Made by a program: the position numbers and the translations under genes. This document shows, one piece after another, positions 7,734 through 15,808 of a stretch of DNA of 61,191 nt; within the stretch, counting starts at the first letter, position 1, and each line of letters begins with the position of its first letter. A model generated the notes under the pieces. It did no database searches and was not told the origin of the DNA. It worked only from the letters and a program-made list of their open reading frames with translations. The stretch covers positions 1-61,191 of the forward strand of contig JAISTX010000052.1 in the NCBI GenBank assembly GCA_031272365.1, in the 5' to 3' direction. Origin of the DNA: Eubacteriales Family XIII. Incertae Sedis bacterium. Lineage in GTDB: Bacteria > Bacillota > Clostridia > Peptostreptococcales > Anaerovoracaceae.

Positions 7734-8366
7734 CTATACGCCTTGTTTCATCGTCGGCGTGAAGCGCACGAAGGCGCCTCCCAGCAGGCTTTTTTCCAGC
7801 CAGCCCTGGAGGTTGGCGCGCTTTCGATTTCCGTTGTCCATGATCAGGAGCTCTGGGTCTGCGCCGCCCGTGACGCCCGTGACCGTGACCCAGTGCCAGT
7901 GGTCGAGGGTGGGGTCCGCCCCCTTCGACAGCATGAGGAAGGCCGCCGGGATGCCCTTTTCGAGCGCGCCCCGCAGGAAGGCGGCCGCCTGCTGCGCGGT
8001 CGGGCGCCAGAACGGCTTCGGCCATGCGCGCAGGATCTCAGGGCGAAGCGGCAGGCCGCGGTCTTTCGCAAACGCCGCCGTCCCGCGCAGGAAGCGCCCC
8101 GGCATCAGGCCGATCGGCGACGGCTTCGCGTAGGGGTAGATCTCCCCCATCAGCTTCAGCAGGGAGACGGCGTCGTGCCTGTTATTGTGTAAAAAATACC
8201 AGAAGATGTTGGCGGCCGTCGTCGGGCCGCAGCCGCTCTCGGGCTTCAGGCCGATTTCGCGCAGCCACCACTGGTTGCCGCCGAGCGCCGCGGTCCCGCG
8301 CGCGTTTTTGAGCGCGTACACCCCCTGGTTTTGCAGTTCGACCGTTTGGTTTTGTAGCTGTTCCAT
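7734..8366 (-). CDS. C39-like papain-fold cysteine peptidase
   Basis: A 210-aa cytosolic protein with a papain-like C39 fold. The catalytic Cys lies in ESGCGPTTAANI (Cys46), the His in DHWHWVTVTG (His156 or 158) and the Asp/Asn in IMDNGN (Asp177). There is no signal peptide or membrane segment. The substrate is unknown. Relatives in Firmicutes are usually called peptidase C39 family or hypothetical. The ATG at 8366 lies only 6 nt after a TATACT hexamer with no SD, so the mRNA may be leaderless. An upstream in-frame TTG would fall within the -10 box and is rejected as the start. Confidence 0.75.
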   Translation of the reverse strand: MEQLQNQTVELQNQGVYALKNARGTAALGGNQWWLREIGLKPESGCGPTTAANIFWYFLHNNRHDAVSLLKLMGEIYPYAKPSPIGLMPGRFLRGTAAFAKDRGLPLRPEILRAWPKPFWRPTAQQAAAFLRGALEKGIPAAFLMLSKGADPTLDHWHWVTVTGVTGGADPELLIMDNGNRKRANLQGWLEKSLLGGAFVRFTPTMKQGV

Positions 8367-8372
8367 GCCCTT

Positions 8373-8378
8373 AGTATA
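8373..8378 (-). promoter_or_regulatory. -10 element placed for a leaderless mRNA (C39-like peptidase)
   Basis: TATACT, six bases, then ATG. The -35 (GTGAAT at 17 bp) is weak. Confidence 0.5.
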
Positions 8379-8397
8379 CAATACGCGGGGCGAAGAT

Positions 8398-8943
8398 TCA
8401 CCCGTTGATGTAGTTCCACTCCCGCTGGACGGATTCGCAGAGCTTCAGGCACGCCTTCAGCGGCGGCCGGGCGCGGCGCGCGTGCGCGATGAACTGGCCC
8501 ATCGCGGTGCGCGCGCCCAGGACGCCCTCCTGCGCGGCGAAGAAGGCGGCGACGCGGCAGATCTTCTCGAGATCCCCCTCCCAGCCGTCCGGCGCGTAGA
8601 GGCACAGCACCTCCGCGCCGCCCGCACCCCGCAGGAAGACGCTGCGGGCCGGGTCCGAGCCGATGTGGGCCGTGTTCAAAAGGCAGTCGCGCGCGCGGAG
8701 CAGGCAGCGGATATAGCCGGAGAGGATCCGGAAGCAGTCGCCGATCAGCAGCCCCCGGGCGGCGGCCAGGCCCGCGAGCGGGCGCAGCCCCTCCACCGAA
8801 TAGAGGATCCGCGCCTCCGCCCCGCGCACCTGCGGCGTGAGCGGCGGCAGGAACGGAAGCTCCGCCGCGGAGAGCACGCACAGCTCATGCCTGGCAACGC
8901 CCAAGCCGCGGAGCCCAACGGCAATCAAATTTCCAGTACCCAT
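8398..8943 (-). CDS. DUF6382-like protein, last gene of the Tad operon
   Basis: A 181-aa protein resembling the N-terminal DUF6382 domain often found with FHA domains beside clostridial Tad loci. The recognisable pattern is ILYSVEGLRPLAGL, then a helical stretch and LCLYAPDGWEGD. No FHA domain follows, so this is a short form. The ATG at 8943 has a strong SD (GGAGGAGG). It follows the surface-protein gene in the same direction, with a degenerate heptamer repeat between them. A role in pilus assembly or signalling is inferred from context only. Confidence 0.6.
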   Translation of the reverse strand: MGTGNLIAVGLRGLGVARHELCVLSAAELPFLPPLTPQVRGAEARILYSVEGLRPLAGLAAARGLLIGDCFRILSGYIRCLLRARDCLLNTAHIGSDPARSVFLRGAGGAEVLCLYAPDGWEGDLEKICRVAAFFAAQEGVLGARTAMGQFIAHARRARPPLKACLKLCESVQREWNYING

Positions 8944-8962
8944 CGAAAGTCCTCCTCCCTGT

Positions 8963-10900
8963 TCAATGTTCAATCCTCCATTTCAAGCCGACCGCTACGG
9001 CAATCCCCGCTGCTGCCAAAAGCGCCAGGAGATACAACCCCGGCCACTCCTCGTCCCCGGTCTTGGGGCTGCTGTGCGGCGCGGGCGCGGCGGGCTCTTC
9101 CGCCGCAGGGCTGGCGGGCACGGGCGTCCACTTCGCCGTCACGAGCAGGTTCTGCGTGACGTAGTCGAAGGTGCGGTCCCAGCCCGCGAAGATGTAGCCG
9201 GGCACCTTCGGCTCCGCCGGCGCCGTCGCGCCACCGCCGTAGGGCACGTCCTCGTGGCGCAGCATCTTGCCGAAGCCGTCCGCGAACTCGACGTTCAGCA
9301 GGCGCTGCTCGTAGTAGCGCTTGAGCAGGGTGCCCCCGTCCGCGCTGATGGCCGCTTCGGTCAGCGTGCCCTCGTGCTGCGGGTTCTCGTCGAAGCCGTC
9401 GTACAGCTTCGGCTCGATGGCGACCTCCGTGCCGATGAAATCGTTGCCGCCGCCCTCGTCCATGATCGTCTCCTCGCCGCCCACGCTGACGAGGATGTAC
9501 TCGTACTTCCAGTCCGCCTTGAGGCCGGGCGCGGCGAATTCCGAGCTTTCCACGGCCTTCGCCATCGCGTCTGGCGAAAGCGCCGTATCCTGGCGGAAAT
9601 GGACCGTGCGGGCGTTGCCCTTCGAGGTCAGGATGCCGGCGATCGGCGTCAAGACCCAGCCGCCGGCGCCGCTGCCGCTGTGGACGGGCGCGGACGTGCT
9701 CCAGGGCGCGGCGTAGGTGTCCGCGGGCAGGGTGCCGACGGCGTTCCCATACGCGTCTTTGGCCACGCCGGGGTCGTCCGGGGTGGCGTACCAGGACACG
9801 AGGTCGTTGCCCGCGCCCGAGCCGTTCATCTGCTGCACCGAGCACCCGCCGGACAGGACCTCGACGTCGCCGAGCGAGACGATGATGCCGCTCGCCGATT
9901 CGAACGACATGCGCATGGACAAGGCCTGCGCGAGCGGGATGGGGGCGCCGAGCCCGTCCACCCCGTCGAAGTCCAAGGACAGCGGCGCGCCCTCGCTCCC
10001 GCAGTCCCCCTTCGCCTGGAGCGGGAACCGACGGTCGGCCTCGCCGCCGTAGGCGCCGTCGCCGTCGCAGTCCACTTCGATGGCGAAGCCGCCCACGTAG
10101 CCCGGGCAGAGCATGTACAGGATCCGGCCGGCCCGCTGCCCGCCGAGCGGCTCGTTGTCCGCGAACCCCGTGACCTTGCCGAGGTACCCGTCCTCGCCGA
10201 TCGGGTCCGGCAGGATGTCCTTCGGGAGGTCCTGGGAAGGCATCTCAAAGAAAAACTTCTGCGCGACGGCGCTGTCCTTCAGCGTGAACCGCAGCGTCGA
10301 GCAGGCGCCGTTGTAGCCGTTCAAACCGACTTTGTAGATGTAGCCGGACGCGGAGGCGCAGTACAGCGTGGCGTTGAACAGCACGTCGTGCGGCATGATG
10401 TAGTTGCCGTTTTGCGTGATGCCCAGGGAGTCCGCCCAGATGCGGCCGGGCACCACGCGCCCGCCGGACAGGACGTCGATCGTCCGGTTCGCGCCGAAAT
10501 ACAGCTTGACCGGCTGCAGCTCCCGGATCGAGACCCGGTAGACGCCGTCGGAGGGCGCGGGGGGCGTCGTGTAGGCGTACGAAAAATCCTGGTGGTCCCA
10601 GTAGGTCACGGCCCCGGTGTCATAGAGGGTGCCCCCGTCCGGGCCGAGCACCTTGACCTGCTCGCCCGTGCCGGAGCCGGGCAGCGAGTCCCCGCCGTAG
10701 TTGATGTCCGCGCTTCGGTAGTCCCCCGTCACCCGAAGGCTCTCCCCCTGCTTCAGATACGCGTTGAGCTCCGTGCTCGCCAAATAGCGCGGCGCGTTCG
10801 GGTTTGAGGCCCCCGACGTCAGCGCGTCCGCGCCGATCGGCGCGAGCGCGAGGCAAAACGCCGCGCAGAAAAATACCAATAGCATTCTCTTCAATTTCAT
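8963..10900 (-). CDS. Secreted cell-wall-anchored surface protein with InlB-type repeat
   Basis: A 645-aa exported protein. It has an N-terminal signal peptide (MKLKRMLLVFFCAAFCLALAP) and a long Gly/Asp-rich extracellular region without a family I recognise. Near residues 555-615 is an InlB B-repeat/Listeria-Bacteroides-type module (PGYIFAGWDRTFDYV...VTAKW). The Pro/Ala-rich linker ends in SPKTGDE, a variant LPXTG sorting signal with Ser for Leu, then one membrane helix and a short basic tail. The start is chosen from AAGGAG 9 nt upstream. Lying inside the Tad operon, it may be a pilus-associated adhesin or minor surface subunit; that is inference. Confidence 0.8.
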   Translation of the reverse strand: MKLKRMLLVFFCAAFCLALAPIGADALTSGASNPNAPRYLASTELNAYLKQGESLRVTGDYRSADINYGGDSLPGSGTGEQVKVLGPDGGTLYDTGAVTYWDHQDFSYAYTTPPAPSDGVYRVSIRELQPVKLYFGANRTIDVLSGGRVVPGRIWADSLGITQNGNYIMPHDVLFNATLYCASASGYIYKVGLNGYNGACSTLRFTLKDSAVAQKFFFEMPSQDLPKDILPDPIGEDGYLGKVTGFADNEPLGGQRAGRILYMLCPGYVGGFAIEVDCDGDGAYGGEADRRFPLQAKGDCGSEGAPLSLDFDGVDGLGAPIPLAQALSMRMSFESASGIIVSLGDVEVLSGGCSVQQMNGSGAGNDLVSWYATPDDPGVAKDAYGNAVGTLPADTYAAPWSTSAPVHSGSGAGGWVLTPIAGILTSKGNARTVHFRQDTALSPDAMAKAVESSEFAAPGLKADWKYEYILVSVGGEETIMDEGGGNDFIGTEVAIEPKLYDGFDENPQHEGTLTEAAISADGGTLLKRYYEQRLLNVEFADGFGKMLRHEDVPYGGGATAPAEPKVPGYIFAGWDRTFDYVTQNLLVTAKWTPVPASPAAEEPAAPAPHSSPKTGDEEWPGLYLLALLAAAGIAVAVGLKWRIEH

Positions 10901-10927
10901 TGTTCTAAACTCCTTCATGATCATCCT

Positions 10928-11728
10928 TCATCCATTTCCCTGGCATACCGAGCAGGGTGTGTAGCCCTGCGCTTTCGCTTCTTCCTCCCCGATTTCGATA
11001 ACGTATTTTTTCACGGCGCAGCAGCTCCCCCGGTGGTAGGCCTCGCCCGTCTTCGGGAAGATGTAGACGAGCGTGCCGTCCCGCGCGTCGTCGGGCCTGC
11101 AGAGAGCGCATGGCTTGTAGCAGCGCCGGATGGTTTTGTCGAGCAGCACCTCGCGCGGCTCATTCTTGATATAACGGCAGTTTTCCGAGTGGTATTTTTC
11201 GCCGGCGCGCGGGAAGACCCAGACGGTCTGCCCGCCCTCCCCGTCCTCCATCTCGGAGAACGGCATCGCCCCCCCGGGGTCCTCGCGGCCGACGAAGGCG
11301 CGGCAGAGCACCGTCTCCTCGCCTTTGATCTCGTCCCGGAAGAAGTGCGGGATCTTCAGCGGCATGGAATAGGCGGTAGAGAAGCCGATCAAATCCGTGT
11401 GCGCGGCCCCGGGCACGCGGTAGCACAGGGGCCGCACCTCGGCCTCGCGGATGTTCCCGCCGCTTTCCCCCACCACGCGCGCCTCCACATCCGCAGCGAA
11501 GCCCGGCGGCTGCGCCAGCGGCGGCCATGGGTTGACGGCCGCCTGCGCCGCCAGCCGGTGCGCCTCGTCGCACGCCGCGTGCGCCACCCCTTCCTCCACG
11601 CTCGCGAAGCGGATCAGGCAGCCGATCGTGAGGATCCCCACTATGAAGAGGGGCAGGAATATGGCCGCCTCCACCGCGACCGAGCCGCGCCGGCGCCTGT
11701 TTGCCTCTCCGTCAGTATGTTTCTTCAT
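10928..11728 (-). CDS. TadE-like pseudopilin fused to two Ada-like zinc-finger modules
   Basis: A 266-aa protein. Residues 13-45 are a TadE head: basic residues, then GSVAVEAAIFLPLF and a membrane helix. The C-terminal third holds two similar modules. Module 1 has YH at 179-180, Cys184 and CALC (207-210). Module 2 has YH at 231-232, Cys236 and CSVC (259-262). Each starts with a short strand (VWVFPRAGEKYH or VYIFPKTGEAYH). The YHxxxC...PCxxC pattern recalls the Zn site of Ada. The ATG overlaps the preceding stop by 17 nt. A minor pilin-like role with metal binding outside the membrane is inferred. Confidence 0.75.
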   Translation of the reverse strand: MKKHTDGEANRRRRGSVAVEAAIFLPLFIVGILTIGCLIRFASVEEGVAHAACDEAHRLAAQAAVNPWPPLAQPPGFAADVEARVVGESGGNIREAEVRPLCYRVPGAAHTDLIGFSTAYSMPLKIPHFFRDEIKGEETVLCRAFVGREDPGGAMPFSEMEDGEGGQTVWVFPRAGEKYHSENCRYIKNEPREVLLDKTIRRCYKPCALCRPDDARDGTLVYIFPKTGEAYHRGSCCAVKKYVIEIGEEEAKAQGYTPCSVCQGNG

Positions 11729-13007
11729 AGGAAAATTTGTCCCCCCCAACGACGGCTTCGAACCGGAAGCCGGTGTAGTATTCGCGCAGCAGGAAGTCGC
11801 CGCGGTACCGCTCCTTCATGTTGATCTGTATGATGTCCATCATGCGCAGCAGCTTCGTCTCGCGGTCGAGCATGAGGAGCAGGACGCGCAGATAGCCTTC
11901 GTAGTCGAGGCCGGAGGCGTCCTGCGGGGCGACGGCCGTGTCGCCGTACTCGAAGCCGAGCGCGGGGCCGATCGCGCTGGCGATGCCGCCGCCGAGGCTG
12001 CCGAAAATCTCGCCCGGGTCGTTCAGGGCCCACTGGGCCTTCGTCTTGAGCAGGGCCACCTTGTCGCCGTCCTCGAGGCGCATCATGTCGTTGTGCGTCT
12101 CCGCGGCGGCCCAGCAGCTGATCATGGCGGAGAGCGCGATGCCTTTGTACGGGCCGGCGAGGTTCGAAAGGTTCTCGAGCTGCTGCCTTTTGCCCTGGTC
12201 CATCTCGATCGCCTCCGTGTTCAGGGCCATGCGGATGAGGCGCAGCCTCCATTTGATGTCCTTGTAGTTTGCCTCGTCGCCCTTCTTGCCCGCGATCACG
12301 TACTCGGCCTCGTGGCGGAAGAAATGCCCGTCCAGCGCCGCGCCGGCGCTCTGGTGGTCCGTGAAGGCGCTCAGGATGTATTCGCCCGTGAGGGCCGCGG
12401 CCGAGGCGTTCGAAGCGATGCCCGCCCCTTTGGGCAGGTCGGCGGCGCCGGCGATGGAGGGGAAGAGCGGGCCGTCGTAGCCGGCGGACGGCAGCGTGCA
12501 GAGCACGGCCTTGTTGCGCAGCGTGCGCCCTTCCCCGCCGCCTTCGCCGCCTTCGCCGCCCCCGGCGCCCGCCAGCTTCCCCTTGGCCCACTCCCCGGCC
12601 GCCGCCTTCGTGACCTGCCCCTCGAAGATATCAAGGTCCAGCAGCGAATACCCTTTCAGGTTCGCCGTGACGCTCTCCAGCTGCGGGCACACCGTGTCCG
12701 TGTGCGCCTCCCGGCTGCGGAACGCGGCGTAGCGCGGCTGGGCGGGGTCCAGGGTCGCGCCCGCGTAGTAGCGGATGTCGTCCTCGATCCGCTGCTCGTC
12801 GCCCTTGAACGCGAGCAGCCCGTAGTCGGCGAGTAGCCGCGTGTCGTACTCCGACAGCACCGACCGCCCGGCGAGGGCCAGCGCCGCGTCCGCCGTGCTC
12901 CGGCCGGCCGCCGATCTGGCCGCCCAGCAGAGCACCGTCGTCACGATCAAAAAGCAGGCGAACAAAATCACCAGAAAAACACTCAAACTACCCCGTCTAC
13001 GCCTCAA
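11712..13007 (-). CDS. DUF5702 (TadG-like) Tad-locus membrane protein
   Basis: A 431-aa protein with an N-terminal basic stretch (LRRRRGSLSVFLVILFACF) leading into one membrane helix, then a large extracytoplasmic domain. It matches the DUF5702 proteins that take the TadG place in clostridial Tad loci. A Gly/Glu-rich low-complexity stretch lies near residue 160. The TTG at 13007 is preceded by GGAGG at 8 nt. That SD lies directly next to the heptamer repeat array, so array length could affect its translation. Confidence 0.8.
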   Translation of the reverse strand: MRRRRGSLSVFLVILFACFLIVTTVLCWAARSAAGRSTADAALALAGRSVLSEYDTRLLADYGLLAFKGDEQRIEDDIRYYAGATLDPAQPRYAAFRSREAHTDTVCPQLESVTANLKGYSLLDLDIFEGQVTKAAAGEWAKGKLAGAGGGEGGEGGGEGRTLRNKAVLCTLPSAGYDGPLFPSIAGAADLPKGAGIASNASAAALTGEYILSAFTDHQSAGAALDGHFFRHEAEYVIAGKKGDEANYKDIKWRLRLIRMALNTEAIEMDQGKRQQLENLSNLAGPYKGIALSAMISCWAAAETHNDMMRLEDGDKVALLKTKAQWALNDPGEIFGSLGGGIASAIGPALGFEYGDTAVAPQDASGLDYEGYLRVLLLMLDRETKLLRMMDIIQINMKERYRGDFLLREYYTGFRFEAVVGGDKFSYEETY

Positions 13008-13020
13008 CCGACTATCCTCC

Positions 13021-13102
13021 AATCCTCAATTCTCAATTCTCAATTCCCAATTCTCAATCCTCAATCCTCAATTCCCAATTCTCAATTCTCAATTCTCAAT
13101 TC
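13021..13102. repeat. Heptamer tandem repeat (AATTCTC and variants), about 11.7 copies
   Basis: Eleven consecutive 7-mers (AATTCTC, AATCCTC or AATTCCC) plus a partial copy. The array begins beside the DUF5702 SD and runs into the last codons and stop of the TadE gene, so the TadE C-terminus (ELRIEN) and stop are encoded by repeat sequence. It is not CRISPR: there are no spacers. Confidence 0.95.
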
Positions 13103-13549
13103 AAAGCCCCCGGCGCGGGCGAAGCCCTCCTCGTCGATCACGTACGACCTGCCGAAAAAATAGCTTTCGTACCCGGACGGATCCGTGAGGCGGTTCCCGT
13201 AATAACGCCGCTGCGCCCGCCCCTCGACGGATCCCGGCGCGAACGCGCCCCGCCCCCCCGTGCGCGCGAGGTCCGGCAAAAGCGCCTCGGCGTCCGCGCG
13301 GTAGCGGTCGCGGCCGTAGGCGTCCACCACTTCCGACGCCCCCGTCCCGCTCTCCTGCGCCGCCTCCGCGCGCACGGCGATGTGCAGGTTTGCCTGGACG
13401 CATGCGCCGTGGTAGAGGCCGAGCATCAGCTGCAGCACGGCCATGGCCGCGAGGACGGCGATCGGGAAAAAGATCGCCGCCTCGACCATCGCGCTGCCGC
13501 GCCGCGCTCTATTTGAATTTGCTCGACTGCAGATCCGCGAAGATCCCAT
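13082..13549 (-). CDS. tadE: TadE-like minor pilin
   Basis: A 155-aa protein with the TadE head RARRGSAMVEAAIFFPIAVL and one membrane helix, followed by a small extracellular domain. TadE proteins are pseudopilins processed by the prepilin peptidase and needed for Flp/Tad pilus assembly. The ATG at 13549 has AGGAG at 7 nt, within the preceding flp-like gene, which it overlaps by 41 nt. The final residues and stop are formed by the heptamer repeats, so repeat changes would alter the C-terminus. Confidence 0.85.
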   Translation of the reverse strand: MGSSRICSRANSNRARRGSAMVEAAIFFPIAVLAAMAVLQLMLGLYHGACVQANLHIAVRAEAAQESGTGASEVVDAYGRDRYRADAEALLPDLARTGGRGAFAPGSVEGRAQRRYYGNRLTDPSGYESYFFGRSYVIDEEGFARAGGFELRIEN

Positions 13550-13700
13550 CGACAAACTCCTGTATCTGCGTCCGGAAGATCAGACCGATGACGATCGCGA
13601 TCGCGACGAGGATCGCCACCTGGACCATCTCCATCCCCTTCCGCCTGCGCGCAAACAGCCCCGCTGCCCGATAGCGCAAAAACTTCCATTGTTCCATCAT
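13509..13700 (-). CDS. Flp-like small pilin
   Basis: A 63-aa protein with a basic leader ending in RRRKG, then MEMVQVAILVAIAIVIGLIF and a short amphipathic tail. Small single-helix proteins of this form lie between tadC and tadE in Firmicute Tad loci and are the likely major pilin, cut after the Gly by a prepilin peptidase. The start is chosen from AAAGGAG upstream. No prepilin peptidase gene is in the window. Confidence 0.75.
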   Translation of the reverse strand: MMEQWKFLRYRAAGLFARRRKGMEMVQVAILVAIAIVIGLIFRTQIQEFVDGIFADLQSSKFK

Positions 13701-13732
13701 TTTGCTCAATGCTCCTTTCTTGAATGACTGTG

Positions 13733-15073
13733 CTAATGCATTTCGAAAGCCGCCGGCGCCACCGTCACGAGGACGCACGCGAACACTTGCAGGACCATCG
13801 GGAAGATGAGCCGCGTTTCCGCGATGCGCCCCTCTTTCTCGGCGCGCCTCTTCCGGCCGTCCCACAGCATCGCGCTCTCCTGCTCCAGCTTCTCCGCCAG
13901 CGCGCTCCCTTTATTGATATTGTCCGCGAGGACCGAGCTGAACCGCATCACCTCCCTAAGCCCGCTCCTTCGCGCGATATCCGCAAACTCCGCCACCAGC
14001 GGCGTATTCCCCGCGCGGATGCGCTCGCGCATGCCCACGAGTTCCTCGTAGAGCTGCCTGCGCCCGCCCGCGCGCCTGTATTTTTCGTAGTCCTCCGTGA
14101 TCCGCGCGATGGCGCTCGTGATCACGAGCCCCGCCCCGAGCAGGAGGCCGAGCTTCCCGATGAAGTCCGGGAAGTCCCGTTCGATCTGGCTCCGCGCGGA
14201 GGCGATGCGCTTCTCCACGCTTCTATATCGATAATGGATGCACATGCCGAGGATCCCTGCGAGCAGGAGCACCTCCGCCATATGGCCCTTTTTCCGCTGC
14301 GTGCGCCAGTCGATGGACAGGCCGTCCTCCGGCGCCTCCGGCAGCGTGAGGCTGCCCCCCTCGTCCGAGCGGTTCGCCGCGTAGACGATGCCGGCGATCT
14401 TCTCGCGCAGCGTTTTCGTGAAGTCGTATTCCCCGGGCGGGCTCGTGACGACGATGGCGATGCCGAACTCGTCGGTTGCCTCGCCGAGCCGCAGGTGGGC
14501 GGTCAGCGTGACGGGGACGCCCTCCCCCGCGCCGAGCGGGTTCACGTGCCCGTCGTTTGCGACGGCCCCGGGGTCGCTGCTGCGCCAGGAGATCTCCACG
14601 CCCGTCGCCTCGTCCACCGGTGGCAGGTCGAGGTCCGACCACACCTGGTCCGCCGCGCTGTTTGCGCCGAGGATCTCCTGCGGCAGCCTCCGCCTCGCGT
14701 CCGCGATGAGCTCCGCCGCCTCGCTGGCGTCCGGCTCGCGCGGCAGCACGCGCAGCGTCACGTCCTCGTCTACCTCCGCGCCGCCGTAGGTGGCGTGCGC
14801 CTCCGCCGCGATGGTCCTGGCCCTGCCGCCCGGCTCGGCCCGCGCCAGGTCGAGCGCCCCGCCGCCCGGCGCAAGCGCCTCCGCCGCCCACAGCGCGCCC
14901 ACGCACGCCAGCACGGCGGCGACGGCGACTATGAGCGTGCGGTTTTGCTTCTTCACCTTTTCGATGAGCGCGTCCGCGCCGCCGTCGGCGAACGCCGAGC
15001 GGTACATCTCGCGCATCCGCCCCTCGCTGCCCGTGGCCAAATCCAAGATCTTCCGTATCCCCGTCAAAACCAT
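13733..15073 (-). CDS. tadC: TadC-like type II secretion F-domain protein with inserted Ig-like domain
   Basis: A 446-aa inner-membrane assembly platform. The first membrane helix is at about residues 46-65. Residues about 90-270 are predicted extracytoplasmic and contain the pattern ISWRSSDPGAV..DGHVNPLGAGEG, typical of atrophied bacterial Ig domains. A second helix and the T2SSF domain follow (HYRYRSVEKRI to the C-terminus, ending in two helices). TadC normally lacks such an insert. It starts 3 nt after the tadB stop with a good SD (GAGGTG). Confidence 0.85.
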   Translation of the reverse strand: MVLTGIRKILDLATGSEGRMREMYRSAFADGGADALIEKVKKQNRTLIVAVAAVLACVGALWAAEALAPGGGALDLARAEPGGRARTIAAEAHATYGGAEVDEDVTLRVLPREPDASEAAELIADARRRLPQEILGANSAADQVWSDLDLPPVDEATGVEISWRSSDPGAVANDGHVNPLGAGEGVPVTLTAHLRLGEATDEFGIAIVVTSPPGEYDFTKTLREKIAGIVYAANRSDEGGSLTLPEAPEDGLSIDWRTQRKKGHMAEVLLLAGILGMCIHYRYRSVEKRIASARSQIERDFPDFIGKLGLLLGAGLVITSAIARITEDYEKYRRAGGRRQLYEELVGMRERIRAGNTPLVAEFADIARRSGLREVMRFSSVLADNINKGSALAEKLEQESAMLWDGRKRRAEKEGRIAETRLIFPMVLQVFACVLVTVAPAAFEMH

Positions 15074-15076
15074 CGC

Positions 15077-15808
15077 TTACACCTCGATGTCCATGATCCG
15101 CTCGCTCCACAAGCAGGAGCAGGCGAGCGCGGCGAGCGCCCCCGCCATGACGAGCAGCCCCGCGGCCGTCGTGTACAGCGGCGTGAGGTAGTCCGGCGAG
15201 TTCAGCCGCAGGAAGACGAGGATGAGCACGGGCATCGCCGTGAGGATCTTCGCCTCGTATTTTTTCTGCGCCATGAGCGCCTCCATCTCGCGCCGGACCT
15301 GCATCTTCTCGATGAGGACCTGCGCCGTGCGGTTCACGACCTTCACGATGTCGCCGCCCGTCGTCAGGCAGGTATAGTAGATGTCCACAAAATTCCGCGC
15401 GTCCTCGCACCCGCTCCTCTCCGCGAAGTCGAACAGCGCCTCCCGCTCGCTCTCCCCGCCCTGCTCGATGCGGCGCACCATGCGGCCGAGCTCGCGGTTG
15501 ATCGGCGCGTCCTCCGGGAAGACGAGCAGCAGGTTGTCCCGGGCCTCGTGGATCGCCTCGCGCATCTGCCGACCCGTCTGGAACGACGCCGACAGCGACA
15601 TCAGCATGTCCTTGAACTCCGCCTCCAGCACCTTCCGCTGCTTCGCCTCCAGCATCCGCCGGTAGTATTTCTCCGCCGGGGCCGACAGCGCGCACAGCGC
15701 CGCGCAGGCGATCCAGTGGTTGAAGAAGAGGAAGCCGAGGGCGCAGCCCGCCAGGCAGAACACGCCATAGTATTGCAGGCGTTTACGCCGATCGTAGTCC
15801 AGTTCCAT
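15077..15808 (-). CDS. tadB: TadB-like type II secretion F-domain protein
   Basis: A 243-aa platform protein. Two N-terminal membrane helices (GVFCLAGCALGFLFF and HWIACAALCAL) precede the T2SSF cytosolic domain (LMSLSASFQTGRQMREAI; TGGDIVKVVNRTAQVL), and two helices close the protein. It pairs with TadC around the TadA ATPase. The ATG has SD GGGAGG and overlaps the tadA 3' end by 26 nt. Confidence 0.9.
   Translation of the reverse strand: MELDYDRRKRLQYYGVFCLAGCALGFLFFNHWIACAALCALSAPAEKYYRRMLEAKQRKVLEAEFKDMLMSLSASFQTGRQMREAIHEARDNLLLVFPEDAPINRELGRMVRRIEQGGESEREALFDFAERSGCEDARNFVDIYYTCLTTGGDIVKVVNRTAQVLIEKMQVRREMEALMAQKKYEAKILTAMPVLILVFLRLNSPDYLTPLYTTAAGLLVMAGALAALACSCLWSERIMDIEV

Noticed and set aside
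13021-13102. CRISPR array from the regular repeats
   Set aside because: Repeats are 7 bp and contiguous, with no unique spacers and no cas genes.
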